Assembly: GCA_023052935.1 (NCBI GenBank)
Contig: CM041297.1
Location: forward strand, 98,416,484 to 98,480,483
DNA length: 64,000 nucleotides
Source: Piezodorus guildinii
Lineage: Eukaryota; Arthropoda; Insecta; Hemiptera; Pentatomidae
Reading direction: 5' to 3'
Of the stretch, positions 46,301 to 58,720 are shown piece after piece. Under the pieces are notes generated by a model. That model was not told the DNA's origin. It was given only the letters and a program-made list of their open reading frames with translations, and ran no database searches. The position numbers and the translations under genes were made by a program. The first letter of the stretch is position 1; each line of letters starts with the position of its first letter.

Positions 46301-46394
46301 TAGTTGGCTAGTGTGATCAGAATGTATTGGACGATCGATGAATGATTTCAGAATTGGAAATTTTCTTGGCTGATAAATATAACTAGATTTTTAT

Positions 46395-47240
46395 CTGTAA
46401 TATGTTTACAAATCTGGTCCGCCCAACCACGAGTTTTACTTACCTCCGTTGTAGTAATCAATTTAAGAATTTTGAAATACATTTGGAGATAATATATTCT
46501 TAAAAAAGTATGTTATTACCTACAACAATCAGTTAGTTTTATCAGCTTTTCATCTCACTCCTTCTACTTTTACAATCATGTGTATAAGAAAATGTTTTTT
46601 CTTAAATAATTATCTTTCAAACTGTATATTATACATCTATATTATTCTTTTTATGTTCAAGAACAAAAACATCGCAAGACAAAATATTTTTTCTCTTTTT
46701 CCCTTTAGTTGGATATCGAATTCGTTCAACTTACATATAGCCTGTTCTTTACCAAAGCTAACAAGATGATATGGTTAATTTATTCAAATCTACAAAATTA
46801 AAGGTACATCAAAGAAAGAAAATTCAAACTATCTGCATTTAAGAACTGTCAGACTATTTCAATCAGAAAAAAACCTACATCGTATTAAAGCCCGTTACAT
46901 TTCACATTGATACAACGAGCTTAATCAAAATCGTTGTGGCCATTTTTGAGTATATCGTAAAAAGGTGAAAAATTCATGGTATCGTTTAGTAGATTTTCCG
47001 GTCAGCTGATTTTGAAGAAAAGGTGTAACATCTCGGGCGTATAGTTGTCTCTAATATATAATCTCCGTTTTGTTGGAATATTCTTTTTTGCGCTAGACTT
47101 ACCACACATTCACAGACCTTTCTGCGGGACTTACATTCCACTAGACCCAGAGGAACCTAAAACACGTATTTCCGTTGAAAATGGATTTCGAAAAATTTCA
47201 CGATATTTCATATACAGATGAGAGAAAAGTAAAAAAAAAA
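46395..47240 (+). repeat. R repeat, near full length
   Basis: Follows the R order: head 'tctggtccgcccaaccacg' (diverged), 'cagttagttttatcag', 'tatcgaattcgttcaactta', 'aatctacaaaattaaaggta', 'ctgtcagactatttcaatca', 'aatcaaaatcgttg', 'gtgcgtatagttgtct'-like text, 'accttt.tgcgggactta' and 'cgtatttccgtt'. A 63-codon frame inside it is incidental. Confidence 0.65.
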
Positions 47241-47519
47241 AAAAATCTACACCTCAAAATTTTTAACTGGTTTTCAGTTCAAAAAACCTGATTTCTTGTT
47301 TTAAAATAATTATATAAAATAGATAAATAAAATTAAGACAAGTAATACTATTATCGTCAAATGCAACCTGCAACATTGTGAATACGTATCGTATTAGCTT
47401 TAATTTACAAATTATTCATTGATATTTGTATAATTAAGCTAATTTTATAGATTTTATTTTTTGGCTCAATTGAAATGTATTAATTATTGAAAACTACAGG
47501 TTGTTGTTTTGATTTGTTT
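47241..47519. other. AT-rich intergenic DNA, nothing recognised
   Basis: No supported feature. Confidence 0.4.
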
Positions 47520-47710
47520 CTTGTTATTTTTTTGTTTTTATTAATTTTTATTTTTTTTTGTATATATTTGAATTTATTTATTTCCGATTTTATGTAATTT
47601 GACTTTATCATTATTTTTCTGTATATATTGTATGAATGTGTACTGCATCACTATTACTACTGTTCATTATGTAACAAATTGTAATATTTCTCAATAAATA
47701 AAAAAAAATT
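47520..47710 (+). mobile_element. Jockey-type LINE 3' UTR, plus strand
   Basis: Ends 'gtaacaaattgtaatatttc' TCAATAAATAAAAAAAAA. It includes 'tattgtatgaatgtg', shared with 29965 and 48790. The stub at 29031-29103 is the reverse complement of this ending. No coding part. Confidence 0.7.
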
Positions 47711-48644
47711 ACTGAAAAGAAATTTTATAATAAGAATAATTATAATTTTTTTAAATCATTTAACTATATAAAATCATAAAACTATAAATAATGCCGTACA
47801 AAAAGTAGACTAATCTTTTAATTGATCAAAATAAAAATATAGGATACAATTTCTAATTAATAACCGAAAGAAAACAGAAATATAAAACCTTACTCAATAA
47901 TTCTATGGAAAGAGTGATTTATTATGGCTTTAATACTTATTGCTCAAGAGTTTGACAGATTGTATTATTTATGGATGAATAAATTTTAAAAAAATCTAAT
48001 GCAGTCATTTAATATTCTTCTATTATTTCAGAGTTTATAATTAAAATATATTGATCGATTTATTTTTAATTCAAAGCAACATCAATTTACAAATGTTACA
48101 GCATTTATCGTTTTTCAATTTGAGTTATTATTCATCGGGTTAAATAATATAATTAACTAATTATAATATAAAACTAACTAATAATGTTTTGTAAACAAGG
48201 AATCGCATTTATAGCTGCTCTTCAACTGATGGTACTTATTGTTTTGTAAACATAAAAACTTAATAGTATGGGATAGAAATATATGAGCGTGGGATTCTCG
48301 CAATATTTGATTATGTTTGGTGATTTACTAGCCATCAAATTGAATTTTTGAATACGATTGTCAAGTGGGGAGGAGATTGTTATACACTCATGATGATAAC
48401 AAGTTTATAACAAGTAATAAATATTTGTAAAACTGCAGATAAATAAATTTCATATCTTCGTATTTGTTGTACGGCTAATAGCCATGGTTAATGCTTATTT
48501 ATATTTTTTAGATAAGCAACGGAAATGTAATTTTGATATCTCAAAAAAAGTATATCTACACAAATTTTAGAGTTTAATGTGTAAAAATGACCAGCAGCAG
48601 ATTTGTACTAAAGGGGAAAAAATAAGTTATTTTAATAGTATTAC
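47711..48644. other. AT-rich intergenic DNA, nothing recognised
   Basis: No supported gene or repeat. Confidence 0.45.
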
Positions 48645-48885
48645 AATATTGTACATAGGTATGAATGTGTTCATGTTTTGTTCATTTATTTGTTAACTTG
48701 TATTTATTTTATTTATAAATTTTGTTATTATATACATTTATTTATTTGTTTAGTGTAATTTGACTTTCCTATTGTTTATACTGTAAATATTGTATGAATG
48801 TGGTCTTAGAGCACTATTAATATTGTCCAATAAGACAATTTGTAATATTATCAATAACTGTAAATTATATTTGTTAAAGGAGTGT
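48645..48885 (+). mobile_element. Jockey-type LINE 3' UTR, plus strand
   Basis: Begins near 'taggtatgaatgtgttc' and ends 'gacaatttgtaatattatc' AATAACTG. It has the family blocks 'tgtaatttgactttcc' and 'tattgtatgaatgtggt' in the same order as 47520-47710. Confidence 0.65.
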
Positions 48886-49896
48886 TTTACGATTTAATCG
48901 GATGGCAGATTTCTATAGAACAAAACAATTAGAACACCAATATCTACAAGTATAAATATTTGTTAATTCTTAAGTATTTTAAACCATGCCTTTTAGTACC
49001 TGTTGAAAATAGTTATAATCACAAATAGTATCAATTATTGATTTTATTTTTAACTTCATAGTTGTGTTCATTTCTGAAATTGATACTTTATTTTAATTAT
49101 CAGATATTGTTTTAAAATACTATTACTGGGGTTTTGCTTTCAGAAATTAAATAAAAGAACAGCAAATAATGAATTAATGATGACCTTCTGAAGAAATACG
49201 GTGCCAGAATTTTCAGAGCGGACTAAGAGAGAAAATCTTGTGGGGGGTTGGCAGTTCAGATCCCGTCAGAGTCAATCGAACAATATCCCTCCCAGGAAAC
49301 ACAATTGATAGACTCATATACATTAATTATAAAAGGCGCTACTATAAATATAACTTTACAACATGAATTATAAAATGTTTGATATAATTTCCCATTTGTA
49401 GTGGAAAATTAATTTCGTTGTTATGTTGTGTTCAAACACTGTTAACAATGTCTGATTAATTATTACATTATAACGAGATTTATTGTACGTTTTAAAAACG
49501 TTTAAAAATATACAAATTGTATGTAGGTCAATGATGTTTAATTTTTAATGCGAAATATTAAAGTTAATTAAGTGTGTAAGTATTGGAAAAAACTTGTTTA
49601 CCTAAAATGATTGAGAAGTAAAATTTTAAATTAATTAATAGATTTTTAAAAAAATCATCATTAAAAATGTATAGAAATAAACGTACGATATTAACGGATA
49701 CTGTTTTATTAATAGCTCATTATAGGTTTCATTGATCAGATGATTTTTTTTTATTCTTATCTTATTACGTAAATAGCTGTAAATTTAGATTTTATTACAG
49801 CTTACACCAAGAAATTAATCAAAGTTTAATTGAATTTTTTTGTTGTTTTGAATTTGTATAAAATAATTCTGATGACACAGCTAAAAAGTAAAAATA

Positions 49897-49900
<4 letters not shown>
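48886..49900. other. AT-rich intergenic DNA
   Basis: One mixed-composition patch at 49195-49310 includes 'ggcagttcagatcccgtc', loosely like a Pol III B box, but no SINE family match was seen. Otherwise nothing recognised. Confidence 0.4.

Positions 49901-49954
<54 letters not shown>
49901..49954. repeat. (TA)n microsatellite
   Basis: About 27 perfect TA units. Confidence 0.95.
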
Positions 49955-49957
<3 letters not shown>

Positions 49958-50154
49958 GGAATTTATCGTTTGTAGTAGTTCATTTAATTATAAGCTACAA
50001 TAAGTTTTTTTTTATTGATATTGTATTATCATCTCCATGTTTTAGAACAATTTATTTATAATAATTCCTGTGTAAATGTCTTCATAAAGATGCTTTTAAT
50101 TGGATTTTTTTTTAATATACTTTATGGTAATTTATGTTTATGTTATTATTAGAG

Positions 50155-50830
50155 TAAGAAAAAAAAGTCTACTTCGATTAAGTCGCTATTAGTTCTGATA
50201 AGCTATAGTTAAAAAAAGTAAATATGAATTTATGACATCACAGTCCTTACAAATTTACAAAAAAACAAAAAAACTCGAAAATTGTATTTCTGTATATATA
50301 TATTTTAGGAAAATCATCGAAAATTACCTTACATCCATAAACACAAAAAGAAAGAAAGAAGAATAAAGCCATTTATAAACATTTTTTTCTCCTGAACGTT
50401 ATTATCATTTAATCGATTTGAATTTATAGTCAATATTTGCAATAATTTATCTGAATTATTATCACTTGATTCATTTACATTGACAGTTTATATTTGGGTG
50501 TAAGATTTTCAGTATTTTATCTGAATTATATTTTTCCAATTGACCAAAATGATCAGCTCTATTGAAATCTCTTGTGAAATGATGATCATTCTAATGCCAT
50601 CGGACAAAATAAGAACTTTTAACATATATGATGTATTTATTATGTACTGTACGTTTTTGTATTTATTATTGTAATTTTTTTTTTATGTTAAATATGTTTT
50701 GTTGAACAAATAAATGTAGGATTAGAAAAAAAAAAGATCACTCCAGTTATCAAGAATTATAGTGATCAACAAAGAAATATGTTTATTCATTTATACCTCA
50801 GGTGACCAAAGAACTTTATGCCGTACGTAT
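50155..50830. repeat. Dispersed repeat D, copy 2, with empty SINE site
   Basis: Aligns with 44453-45330 minus the SINE; reads GTATTTATTATGTACTG at about 50632-50648 where copy 1 carries the SINE. It also keeps about 90 bp (50515-50600) that copy 1 lacks. Contains no coding frame. Confidence 0.7.
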
Positions 50831-50869
50831 ATAACAACATAATTGAGGTTGAATTTATTCAATTTAGAA

Positions 50870-50920
50870 GCAATATCCTGAAGATGGAGTAGACAAGACT
50901 ATGAAACGTCGAAAGCAAAT
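50870..50920 (+). ncRNA. Hammerhead-like motif, degenerate copy 3
   Basis: CTGAAGA (50878-50884) fits CUGANGA and GAAACGTC lies at 50903-50910. A 4-bp stem (GTAG/CTAT, with one G-T pair) lies between them, leaving unpaired bases next to the core. Probably inactive. Confidence 0.38.
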
Positions 50921-51502
50921 TTTATAATTACTTGATAATACGAGATTTCTTCTCAGGAATAGGTAAGAAGTATATGAATGTTTTTTATTTTTCGTATGAT
51001 ATCATCATATATTAGTTGAGTTATTAGCTTATTATCAATATTTACCATTAATTACTAACAAAGTAATTAGTTATATTTCTTATGTTTCGCTGTCTATTCC
51101 AGAAGGCAATGACACTGACCTTCCCAGATGAGACGAGCGATGAGTAGCCATGGGAACATCCTGCTATATCTCCCGAAGCCGGCTCAGGACGTACACAACT
51201 GATAAGATAACACTTAGGAGTAAATGGGGTCTTTTTCCAGTAGGCAGATAAAAATTAGATAATACAGAAATGTATTTCCACTGGCATAGGCAAACAGGAA
51301 ATAATACATTAAATACTACCGACCAGCCCCTTTTTCGCACGGTGTATTAATGTTTGTACTCATTCGGTGTCGTTTAAAAATGAACTATTTGACTTTGAGA
51401 TTAGAAATTCATCCTAACAAAAAGTGCACTTAGTCCAATAATATTATGTTTATTTTATCATGTCTATTCATTATTATATTCAATCATCGAACACTGGGAA
51501 AA

Positions 51503-51775
51503 ATTACCAATTTAGGTGGACAAAAGTCAAGTCAAAAGTTTGGAATTTTCACCTTTTTATTATTAGTTGACAAGACCCTTAATACTAATATTTCCAGCCA
51601 TACCGTGTTTACAAATAAATAGTGAATGAATGAATCATTCCTGTTCGCACAAGTGCCTAATAACCGACAGTGGGATTATCTTTATTCGACGGCCATTTAT
51701 TATGTCCAGGGTGAATTTAGCGCAAAGCCTTTTTGCTTTTATTTAACAATGGCATTGCTGAGACAGGTAAGACAT
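51503..51775. repeat. Dispersed repeat pair, copy 2
   Basis: Counterpart of 32218-32470 in the same orientation; it includes 'cataccgtgtttacaaata' and 'cattgctgagacaggtaag'. Class unknown. Confidence 0.6.
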
Positions 51776-53159
51776 TATATTTCCAAACTTTAAGCCTAGG
51801 TTTCCTTAATATTAGTCTGTAAATACATTTATATATCAAGTAAGCTATATTTTGAAGGTACCGCTGCCTTAGAAAACTGCCGGTCAAAGAACACTGCAGC
51901 TCCTCATCTAAGATCTATCAGAACAATTAACACTAAATTGGACGAACCAACGGTCCAGCTCAGTCGAACCAATTGGTGAGATACGTCCAATATTTCTTCA
52001 TTAGGCTTAGTTTTCAGTTGTAAAGTTTCTTTATAAAATACTGGCTTGCCTTGCAGGGTTTTCAAAGTTTTATCTCGAATCTAACTTAAATTGTTTTAAT
52101 TTTGTCTATAATAATTTTAATAAAAATTTTAACTTTTTTGAAAATGAAGACGTACCATGCATATAATTATTTTGTTCTTTAACTGATAACAGACATTTCC
52201 TGTCCTAAGTATCAATGACAAAAAAAAAAAAAAAAATCGTTTTCACAATTAAACCATCAACATCATAATAATGACCACTAAAATCGTCGACTTTTTCACT
52301 CAGTGACGGTAAGTTGTTCAGATTACTATTAACAAAAATATAGTTTAGATTAAAAATAAATTTATTAAACACTTTAGCATGATACGAAATGCTCACCCTC
52401 CCAGACTTCATTTTGTAAAATTATTAATTAGATTAAATTCATAAGGAGTCGAGAATCAGATAAAAGATTCTTCCTGTACAGATAAATATTATTTAATATC
52501 ATTTTTGAAAGGTGTCGAAGAACTAATGGAATATTATTATTTTATTTTTATACTATATTTATTGAAACTTACAAACTATTGAATATATCAAGTAAACGCA
52601 TGATTCAAATTAAATATAAAACATATTGGTTGTCAGAAAAAGAACCGTTCAAGTTTCAATATCTAAGCAGTGCTTGTGAGTTTTAGTGTAAGCAATAATG
52701 CTGTACAGGTCTTCTTTTTCTTTTTATTCGTAATTATTTTTTGCGACTCCGAAATGACGTTCGTTTTCTAGCAAAGTTAAGTACAGCTGGTTTTCGGTCG
52801 AACATTGAGATAAACAACACCAAGTTATTCACACTGCTAGAATATATCCACCACACTCTTCAACTTGATGGAGTCAAAATCTATACTTCAACCAAATAGA
52901 ATAAGAAATTTTCGAACTCTGATCGAAAGACTTTCATTATTTTAAAAATGAAACATGTTCACTAATGAAAAATAGAACAAAACGAGAAGGAACTCTGAAT
53001 TTTAATTTAATTTAAATCTTGCGTTTTGGGACACAATTCTGAATGTTTAACATGTTATTAATACTAATTCAGAAAAAGCATTTTTTAATCTTTTCCCATT
53101 ATAGTTAGAATACCAGTATACTGTTTTCCAGATCCCAGTAGTGAAAGAATATTACTTAT
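51776..53159. other. Intergenic DNA, nothing recognised
   Basis: Mostly AT-rich. A 68-codon minus frame at 52205-52411 begins in a poly-A/T run and has no motif. Confidence 0.42.
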
Positions 53160-53325
53160 TCTGTTATTCCAGCCATGGTACGGAGACCCTCTGTAAAAGT
53201 GAGTACCCAAAAAGTCGTAAAAAGCTGGCGGCTGGGTGTGATCTCTGTCTAATCACCTCATTACACTACAGTTGGCCTAGAAGCAACACGAAGCTCAATA
53301 TGTACTGAGCCTAAGACCCTTCAGG
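53160..53325 (+). mobile_element. SINE S2, 5'-truncated
   Basis: Matches the body of the copy at 14993: 'ggtacggagaccctctg', 'agctggcggctgggtgtgat', 'ctaatcacctcattacac' and 'caatatgtactgagcc'. The tRNA-like head is missing. Confidence 0.75.
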
Positions 53326-53557
53326 GATTTTTCGAGATACAGGAGTTTTTTTATTTAGTTGTTTATATGAACTTTTAATTTTTAGGAGGAGAGAAGAAAG
53401 TTAAACCAATCAAAGAAGGCTTACTACAAAAAACAGGAAATTTTTTTTTTTACTTTTTTATTTAGAGATAATATAATCTGCCAATATAATCAATTACAAG
53501 AAGAATTAAATAAAGGCTAAATAAATAAAAGTAAAATAAATAAATACAAAAAAAATA

Positions 53558-54373
53558 CTGGTACTGTCCTCACAACCTACGCAGTCACACAATCTGTTGC
53601 TTCCAAAACCCTTCGGTCTCACATTTCTTCCGTTGAAGAATGGTGTCAAAAGTGGAGAATTAAAATCAACCCTACTAAATCCCATCAAATTACCTTCACC
53701 CTTCGTCGAAAACATATGTCCGCCTGTCCCATTATTTCCTTTAACAATATTCCACTCACCTCAGTTGAACAGATCCGGTACCTAGGACTCCATCTAGACA
53801 AACGGCTTACTTGGAATCCTCACACTAGACTGAAACGACAAAAAACAGCTCGCAGATACCGCTTACTACAACACTTACTGGACAAACGATCAAAACTTTC
53901 CACATACTACAAAAAATTAATTTATATTACCATCATTAGGCCTATTTGGACATAAGGGATTGAGTTATGGAGATGCACCAAACCATCCAATTCTTCCCGC
54001 ATTCAATCCTTGCAATCCAAAATCCTCCGAAAGATCCTAAACACCCCTTACTTTGTCACCAATAAAATAATCCATAAAGACCTAAATATCCCATTAGTCG
54101 CAGATCTAGCCCGAACTAGATATTCCTCCTTTTATTCCAAATTACCCGTCCACTCCAACCCACTCGTCCGCAAACTCTCATCTCTTATTCCTGATCATCT
54201 TCCTAGGCGGCTGAAAAGACGATGGCCTCGAGACCTACTTAGCTGAATAAACTTTGAAGTGCTACCACTGGATAGTTTCTTCACATGCCTGTATCACGCC
54301 CACTTGATCTATTAGTACATTTACTTAATGTATTTTATTGTAATACAGCTGTAAATTTCTTTTAAATAAATTT
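53558..54373 (+). mobile_element. Jockey-type LINE (subfamily A), nested
   Basis: 5'-truncated element in plus orientation lying inside the family C LINE end. A8TA occurs at 53548-53557 and 54374-54383 and may be the target duplication, though it is low complexity. Confidence 0.78.
53560..54246 (+). pseudogene. Jockey-clade RT, catalytic YADD lost
   Basis: Reads GTVLTTYAVTQSVASKTLRS then HISSVEEWCQKWRIKINPTK, EQIRYLGLHLDKRLTWNPHT, RRYRLLQHLLDKRSKLSTYY and RPIWT with a TAA at 53953-53955, then GIELWRCTK..NSSRIQSL, SKILRKILNTPYFVTNKII and the end RRLKRRWPRDLLS at 54246. Against the 43.5-kb copy, the text between TTYA and VAS is shortened, removing the two aspartates of YADD plus about ten residues without breaking the frame. 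It has only one nonsense codon, so it is the cleanest subfamily A C-terminus here, but it could not act as an RT. Confidence 0.85.
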
Positions 54374-54700
54374 AAAAAAAATAGTTAAAGTTAGAAAAAA
54401 AAATAATAACAACCTTGGCCACATTCATACCTATATAAATGTTTACACACTGCCCCTGGGATCTCCAGTTCAAACCTTAGATCAGACCCACTAGTGGGGT
54501 TTAAGGAATAATGCCAGGAGATCCCAGCGCCTCTTCAGTCAGCCGCGTCAATAGTCTTGAGAGCCAGTGGAGGCTTTCAGGGCATGAGTGAAGGAACAAG
54601 CCTTTGCCAGCACTCCAATGGCATATTTAAAAGAGATCTCTGAACCACTGCCGCTTCAACCTACAAGGAGAGTTATAGAGATGTTTGGAACTAGGTAGGG

Positions 54701-56494
54701 ATTGTGTCAAGGGATTACGGAGGTAAAATAAGCTGACAAGAGAATTGGTAATCGTAAATATAGAGTGTAAATTGTTGTAGCACTTTCAATCCGCGATTAT
54801 TAATTTTTTTTTAACTATAGTCATTTGGGGGTTGAAAAAGCTGACTATTCCCTCCTCTCTTTCTCATGGAGCCGCCACTGTTCATTCCTCAAGTTAAGAG
54901 TTGAAAATGGTAGAATTTCAAGTTAATCTGATCTAACAAGACAGGATTCCCACAGTTCGCTACAAATATGACTTAACACTAATGATGAAACCATTTTGTC
55001 GAGTTCTAGTTAGGCGGACATTTAAGAACATGAAGGCATTCAATTCCACGACCACTAAAAATGTCGCTGGAAGCTGGATGCTGTATAATAAAGGAAAAAC
55101 ACCCTCTTGGTTCGGGCTTCTTGGGTGGTCTGGAGGATGTCGTCAGCCTTTACTCTTGACTGATCTTCTCGAAAAGGTCACACCAAGATATATTCGAGAC
55201 TTTTCGTTTTTTATTTAACATATTTTAATATGCGAGAGGGGATTCAGCGGTTTGACGATTGAGCCAAATATATTTGCATAGGAACGATTATACATCAAAA
55301 TATAATTTTTTAAAAATCACCTGTCCTTATGTATCGTATTAGTGCCAGATGCAGCCAATCAAAAAAAAAAAAAAAAAATTCGAAGTATAAAAATTGAAAT
55401 TAAGTTCTTTTACCTGTTGCATTCTACCACTTCCCATTCAATCAAATTAAAAAATTTACTTTAGATATTGCATCTTGGAAATGGTACAACATATTGATTT
55501 AGACTCATATGCATTCATTTTTAATAAAACGAATAGTAAGAAAGTGGATATCGTTCATCAGTTATAGCTTAGTATGTTCAATTTTTAATTAGTTTATACA
55601 AGAAAAAGCTTCTAGAAAACTTAACAAATACAACAATGGTTAAATTGTACTTATGGTTTAATTAAATTAATCTAATATAAAAATTAAACAGGCTACGATT
55701 CTAGTAGGATTTTTTATTTTTTCAAAATTTTTAATTTAAAAAAAAATTATTAAAATACTTTTCACTATTTTGTATATATTGTTATAATAATATTTTTTAT
55801 AATAGCTGTTAAGTGTCATATTGTAGTGCTATTGACGATAGTTTATATAACAATGACTGTAATTTGTTATATACATAAAATTAAAGTATAGTATTTCCAT
55901 ACTCCTTGCACTTTTTTTTGTTACCATACTCCTTATTATTCATTCTTTAAATGATTTAACAGGAGAAAATTAAAACATTTCAAATTTATATTTTTATTAT
56001 TTGTTGATATTAATGAAATTAAATTGAACTGTTTTTTCACCCCTCATATTGATGATTTCAGCGTATAAATAAAGAATGTAAAAAAACTAAATTCTAAAGA
56101 GATAAAAAGTTGTTCATAGATTTATAAACATGATTATTTAACATTGTATCGATAATTATTAATGGTAATTATCAAATTATTTCATGTAAGAAATATATAA
56201 ATGATTAGTAGATGTAAGAAATGGTTTGATTTTTTTATATTAACATAAACTAAAATTTATATATTAACGCATTTTATAATATTTAAATTTAATTTTCAAG
56301 AAATAAAATGGTAGCCATATTATATTATTTTTTTAAATATATACATTTAATTTTAATGAATACATCATACTACTAAGATATTTAATGGAAGCTCAGCTAC
56401 TGTATTATTTTTTATAATTTTATTAAAAAAAAAATAAAAAATAAGGTGATGCAATAATTAATTTTTACAATGAAAGGAATTTATTTTGAATGAT
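54701..56494. other. Intergenic DNA, nothing recognised
   Basis: A mixed-composition patch at 54880-55220 opens for 78 codons (from 54982), without a recognisable motif. The rest is AT-rich. 55780-55890 vaguely resembles a LINE 3' UTR but is too diverged to call. Confidence 0.4.
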
Positions 56495-57110
56495 TTATGT
56501 AGTTTTAATTTTTTTAAATACTTTTTTTATCGAATAAGTTAAAAAACCATCTAAATATTTATAAATTATAATAAATATTATTAAAATGATAATTTTTGAC
56601 TTACTGAGTGACGTAGACTCAGGGGCAGGCCAACACTTGGGTTTCCATGGTAACTCCCCCCACCACTGCAACCCAGTCAATATTCCTTACCCAGGTCTAA
56701 GAAAAAGTTGAAGGGTTGCTTTCTTAAAATCAATAATACATAACTGGAGGGGATGAATTTCATGATAAAATATATTCACCTGGTGGATAAAATTCATATC
56801 TATATATTTTATGATTCCTGAATGTTTGAACAGTGTATGCCATATGAATGTTTACTATCGATAAGTTCATATCTAAAGAGCACTAGATAATTTTATTTTT
56901 TAATATTATTTATATGAGTAAATATACAATATTAAACAGCCAAGCACATAACCTGAATACATATCAAACTATTGATAAACAATAGATGTATAAACTGAGA
57001 GATGAAACAAAAAAAAAAAAAAAAATACACGGTTCGTGATGGCTAAACTTGTTAAAGTAAGTATGCATTTTAACACTAATAATTTAATAATTATTCTAGT
57101 TTACTCTTTC

Positions 57111-57148
<38 letters not shown>

Positions 57149-58270
57149 ATATAGTAAAACTTTTATATAATATTCCCCCAAATTATATATATATATATAT
57201 TCATTTCATATGACTACGATATTTGTTGAGAATATAGTACTATCCGTATTTGTAGGTAGAAAATAATGAATACAGGTATTAATATATTTATAAATATTAC
57301 ATTTATGTACATATAATAATAAAATAAATGAAAATTTGAACAAACGTCTATTTCATATTTATTTTGACGAACAAAAAAATTACATTTACTTCTATATTTC
57401 TATAATTTGTTCATTGTTCATAAGATATTCCTTTTGTTTAGAATAAGTATGTTTAAAGTCTAGTGATTAATTATTATTAATATTTTTTTATAAATGTTTA
57501 GCTGCTTATATTTTTATAAAAAAAAAAAAAACACAAAAAAAACTCGTTTATACATTTTTTTTGTGGTGAACGTGCTTATTTATACTTTTCGTAGAGTTAT
57601 TTTTATTTTTCAAGCATAGTTCATAATTCATATTTAATAAAGTCTCTAGGCCTAATAACTTCCATGATTTATTATTCGTTACTGGAATAATAGATCTAAT
57701 ATAAAAAAAAATATTAGTAATATGGAAACTAATAGTAAGTGGTAAAACTATTCTAAGAAAATCAAGACGATAACATAAATAACTTTTAAAGATAGATTCT
57801 GGATTCCACACTACATAAAAACTAGTTACTTATTATATACAATGGACAAAGGAAAGCTTTTAAGACAGAATTTGTATTTATTAATATTTAATTGGGTAAA
57901 TATCCAAAATATTTATGATAAATCTTTTTCTTATTGTATCAAAAAACGTAACCGACTAATATTTGTCAAAATTCTATAATTGAGATATACATTTGATAAT
58001 CATTCTATTCCACAAAAATGGCACCTTATCTTGTCATCAGACTGAGGTATAAGGAAAAACGGAACTTATGTGGGTTAATTTAACCCATTTTCTTTTTTCT
58101 TTTTTTCTGCTAATAAAATCTCGCAACGACCCAGAAACATAGTTAGGTGCTTCCACATTTTGGGACTCGATAGGTAAGTACCGTTTTAAAATATAAATAA
58201 AATTGTTAAGAAGGTTATTTGGTTTTTATTAATAGATTGGTTCATGTATAAAAAAAAAATAAATAAATAA
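56495..58270. other. AT-rich intergenic DNA with homopolymers
   Basis: A short GC patch lies at 56605-56700. A long T tract is at about 57115-57145. (TA)n is at 57184-57201. Frames such as 57548-57811 (minus) have no motif. Confidence 0.45.
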
Positions 58271-58275
58271 ATAAA

Positions 58276-58323
58276 ATATATATATATATATATAATATAT
58301 ATAATATATATATATATATATAT
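58276..58323. repeat. (TA)n microsatellite
   Basis: TA units with two AATA interruptions, directly at the 3' end of the adjacent minus-strand LINE. Confidence 0.9.
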
Positions 58324-58720
58324 TATTAAGAAATAATACAATCTTCCAAAATTAATAGCAATATGTATTAGTGCTAAAAGGCACCATTATTATAGCATAT
58401 ATATAGCACTCCATATGTACAATATAAATAAATTAAAGAAAGATTATATTTTTTAATTAATGAAATTAAATAAATATTAAACTGTTAAATAAGCCCAATA
58501 TTAAAGAAAGAAAAATAAATACATTGTGAAATAAATAAGTAACAAAAGAGTTGAAACTTGAAAGCATCCATACCTGTAAACACTATTTACATTCTGCCCT
58601 AAGAATCCCAGGCACCCACCTTTGGAGATAACAAGACGAACTCCCCTTGAGTTCCCAACGCCTCTCACTCGACCGCTTGACCGGTTGAGCCAGTGAAAAC
58701 CGAGAGAGGGCGCCTTGGTT
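58324..58720 (-). mobile_element. LINE 3' end, family C, minus strand
   Basis: 'attaagaaataatacaatct' at 58324 matches 34173 exactly over 20 bases. The inner portion ('gcatccatacctgtaaacac', 'gagttcccaacgcctctcac', 'gagccagtgaaaaccg') matches 54424-54570 in diverged form. No coding frame is recognised. Confidence 0.65.

Larger units (their letters stand above)
53441..54700 (-). mobile_element. LINE 3' end (family C) split by a younger LINE
   Basis: The T-run and 'gataatataatctgcc' at 53441-53480 correspond to 34148-34200 and 58325-58345. The continuation resumes after the inserted LINE, at 54395, with 'ccacattcatacctata' and 'tgggatctccag', matching 58560-58690. So one minus-strand family C 3' end was split by the plus-strand element at 53558-54373. 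Confidence 0.72.

Noticed and set aside
54982..55218. 78-codon frame (MMKPFCRVLV...) as a conserved protein
   Set aside because: Contains some Gly/Trp-rich text but nothing I can match to a family; no paralogue in the window.
58680..58720. CTCF-like GAGAGAGGGCGCC as a functional insulator
   Set aside because: It lies inside a LINE 3' end, and a single motif match is weak evidence.
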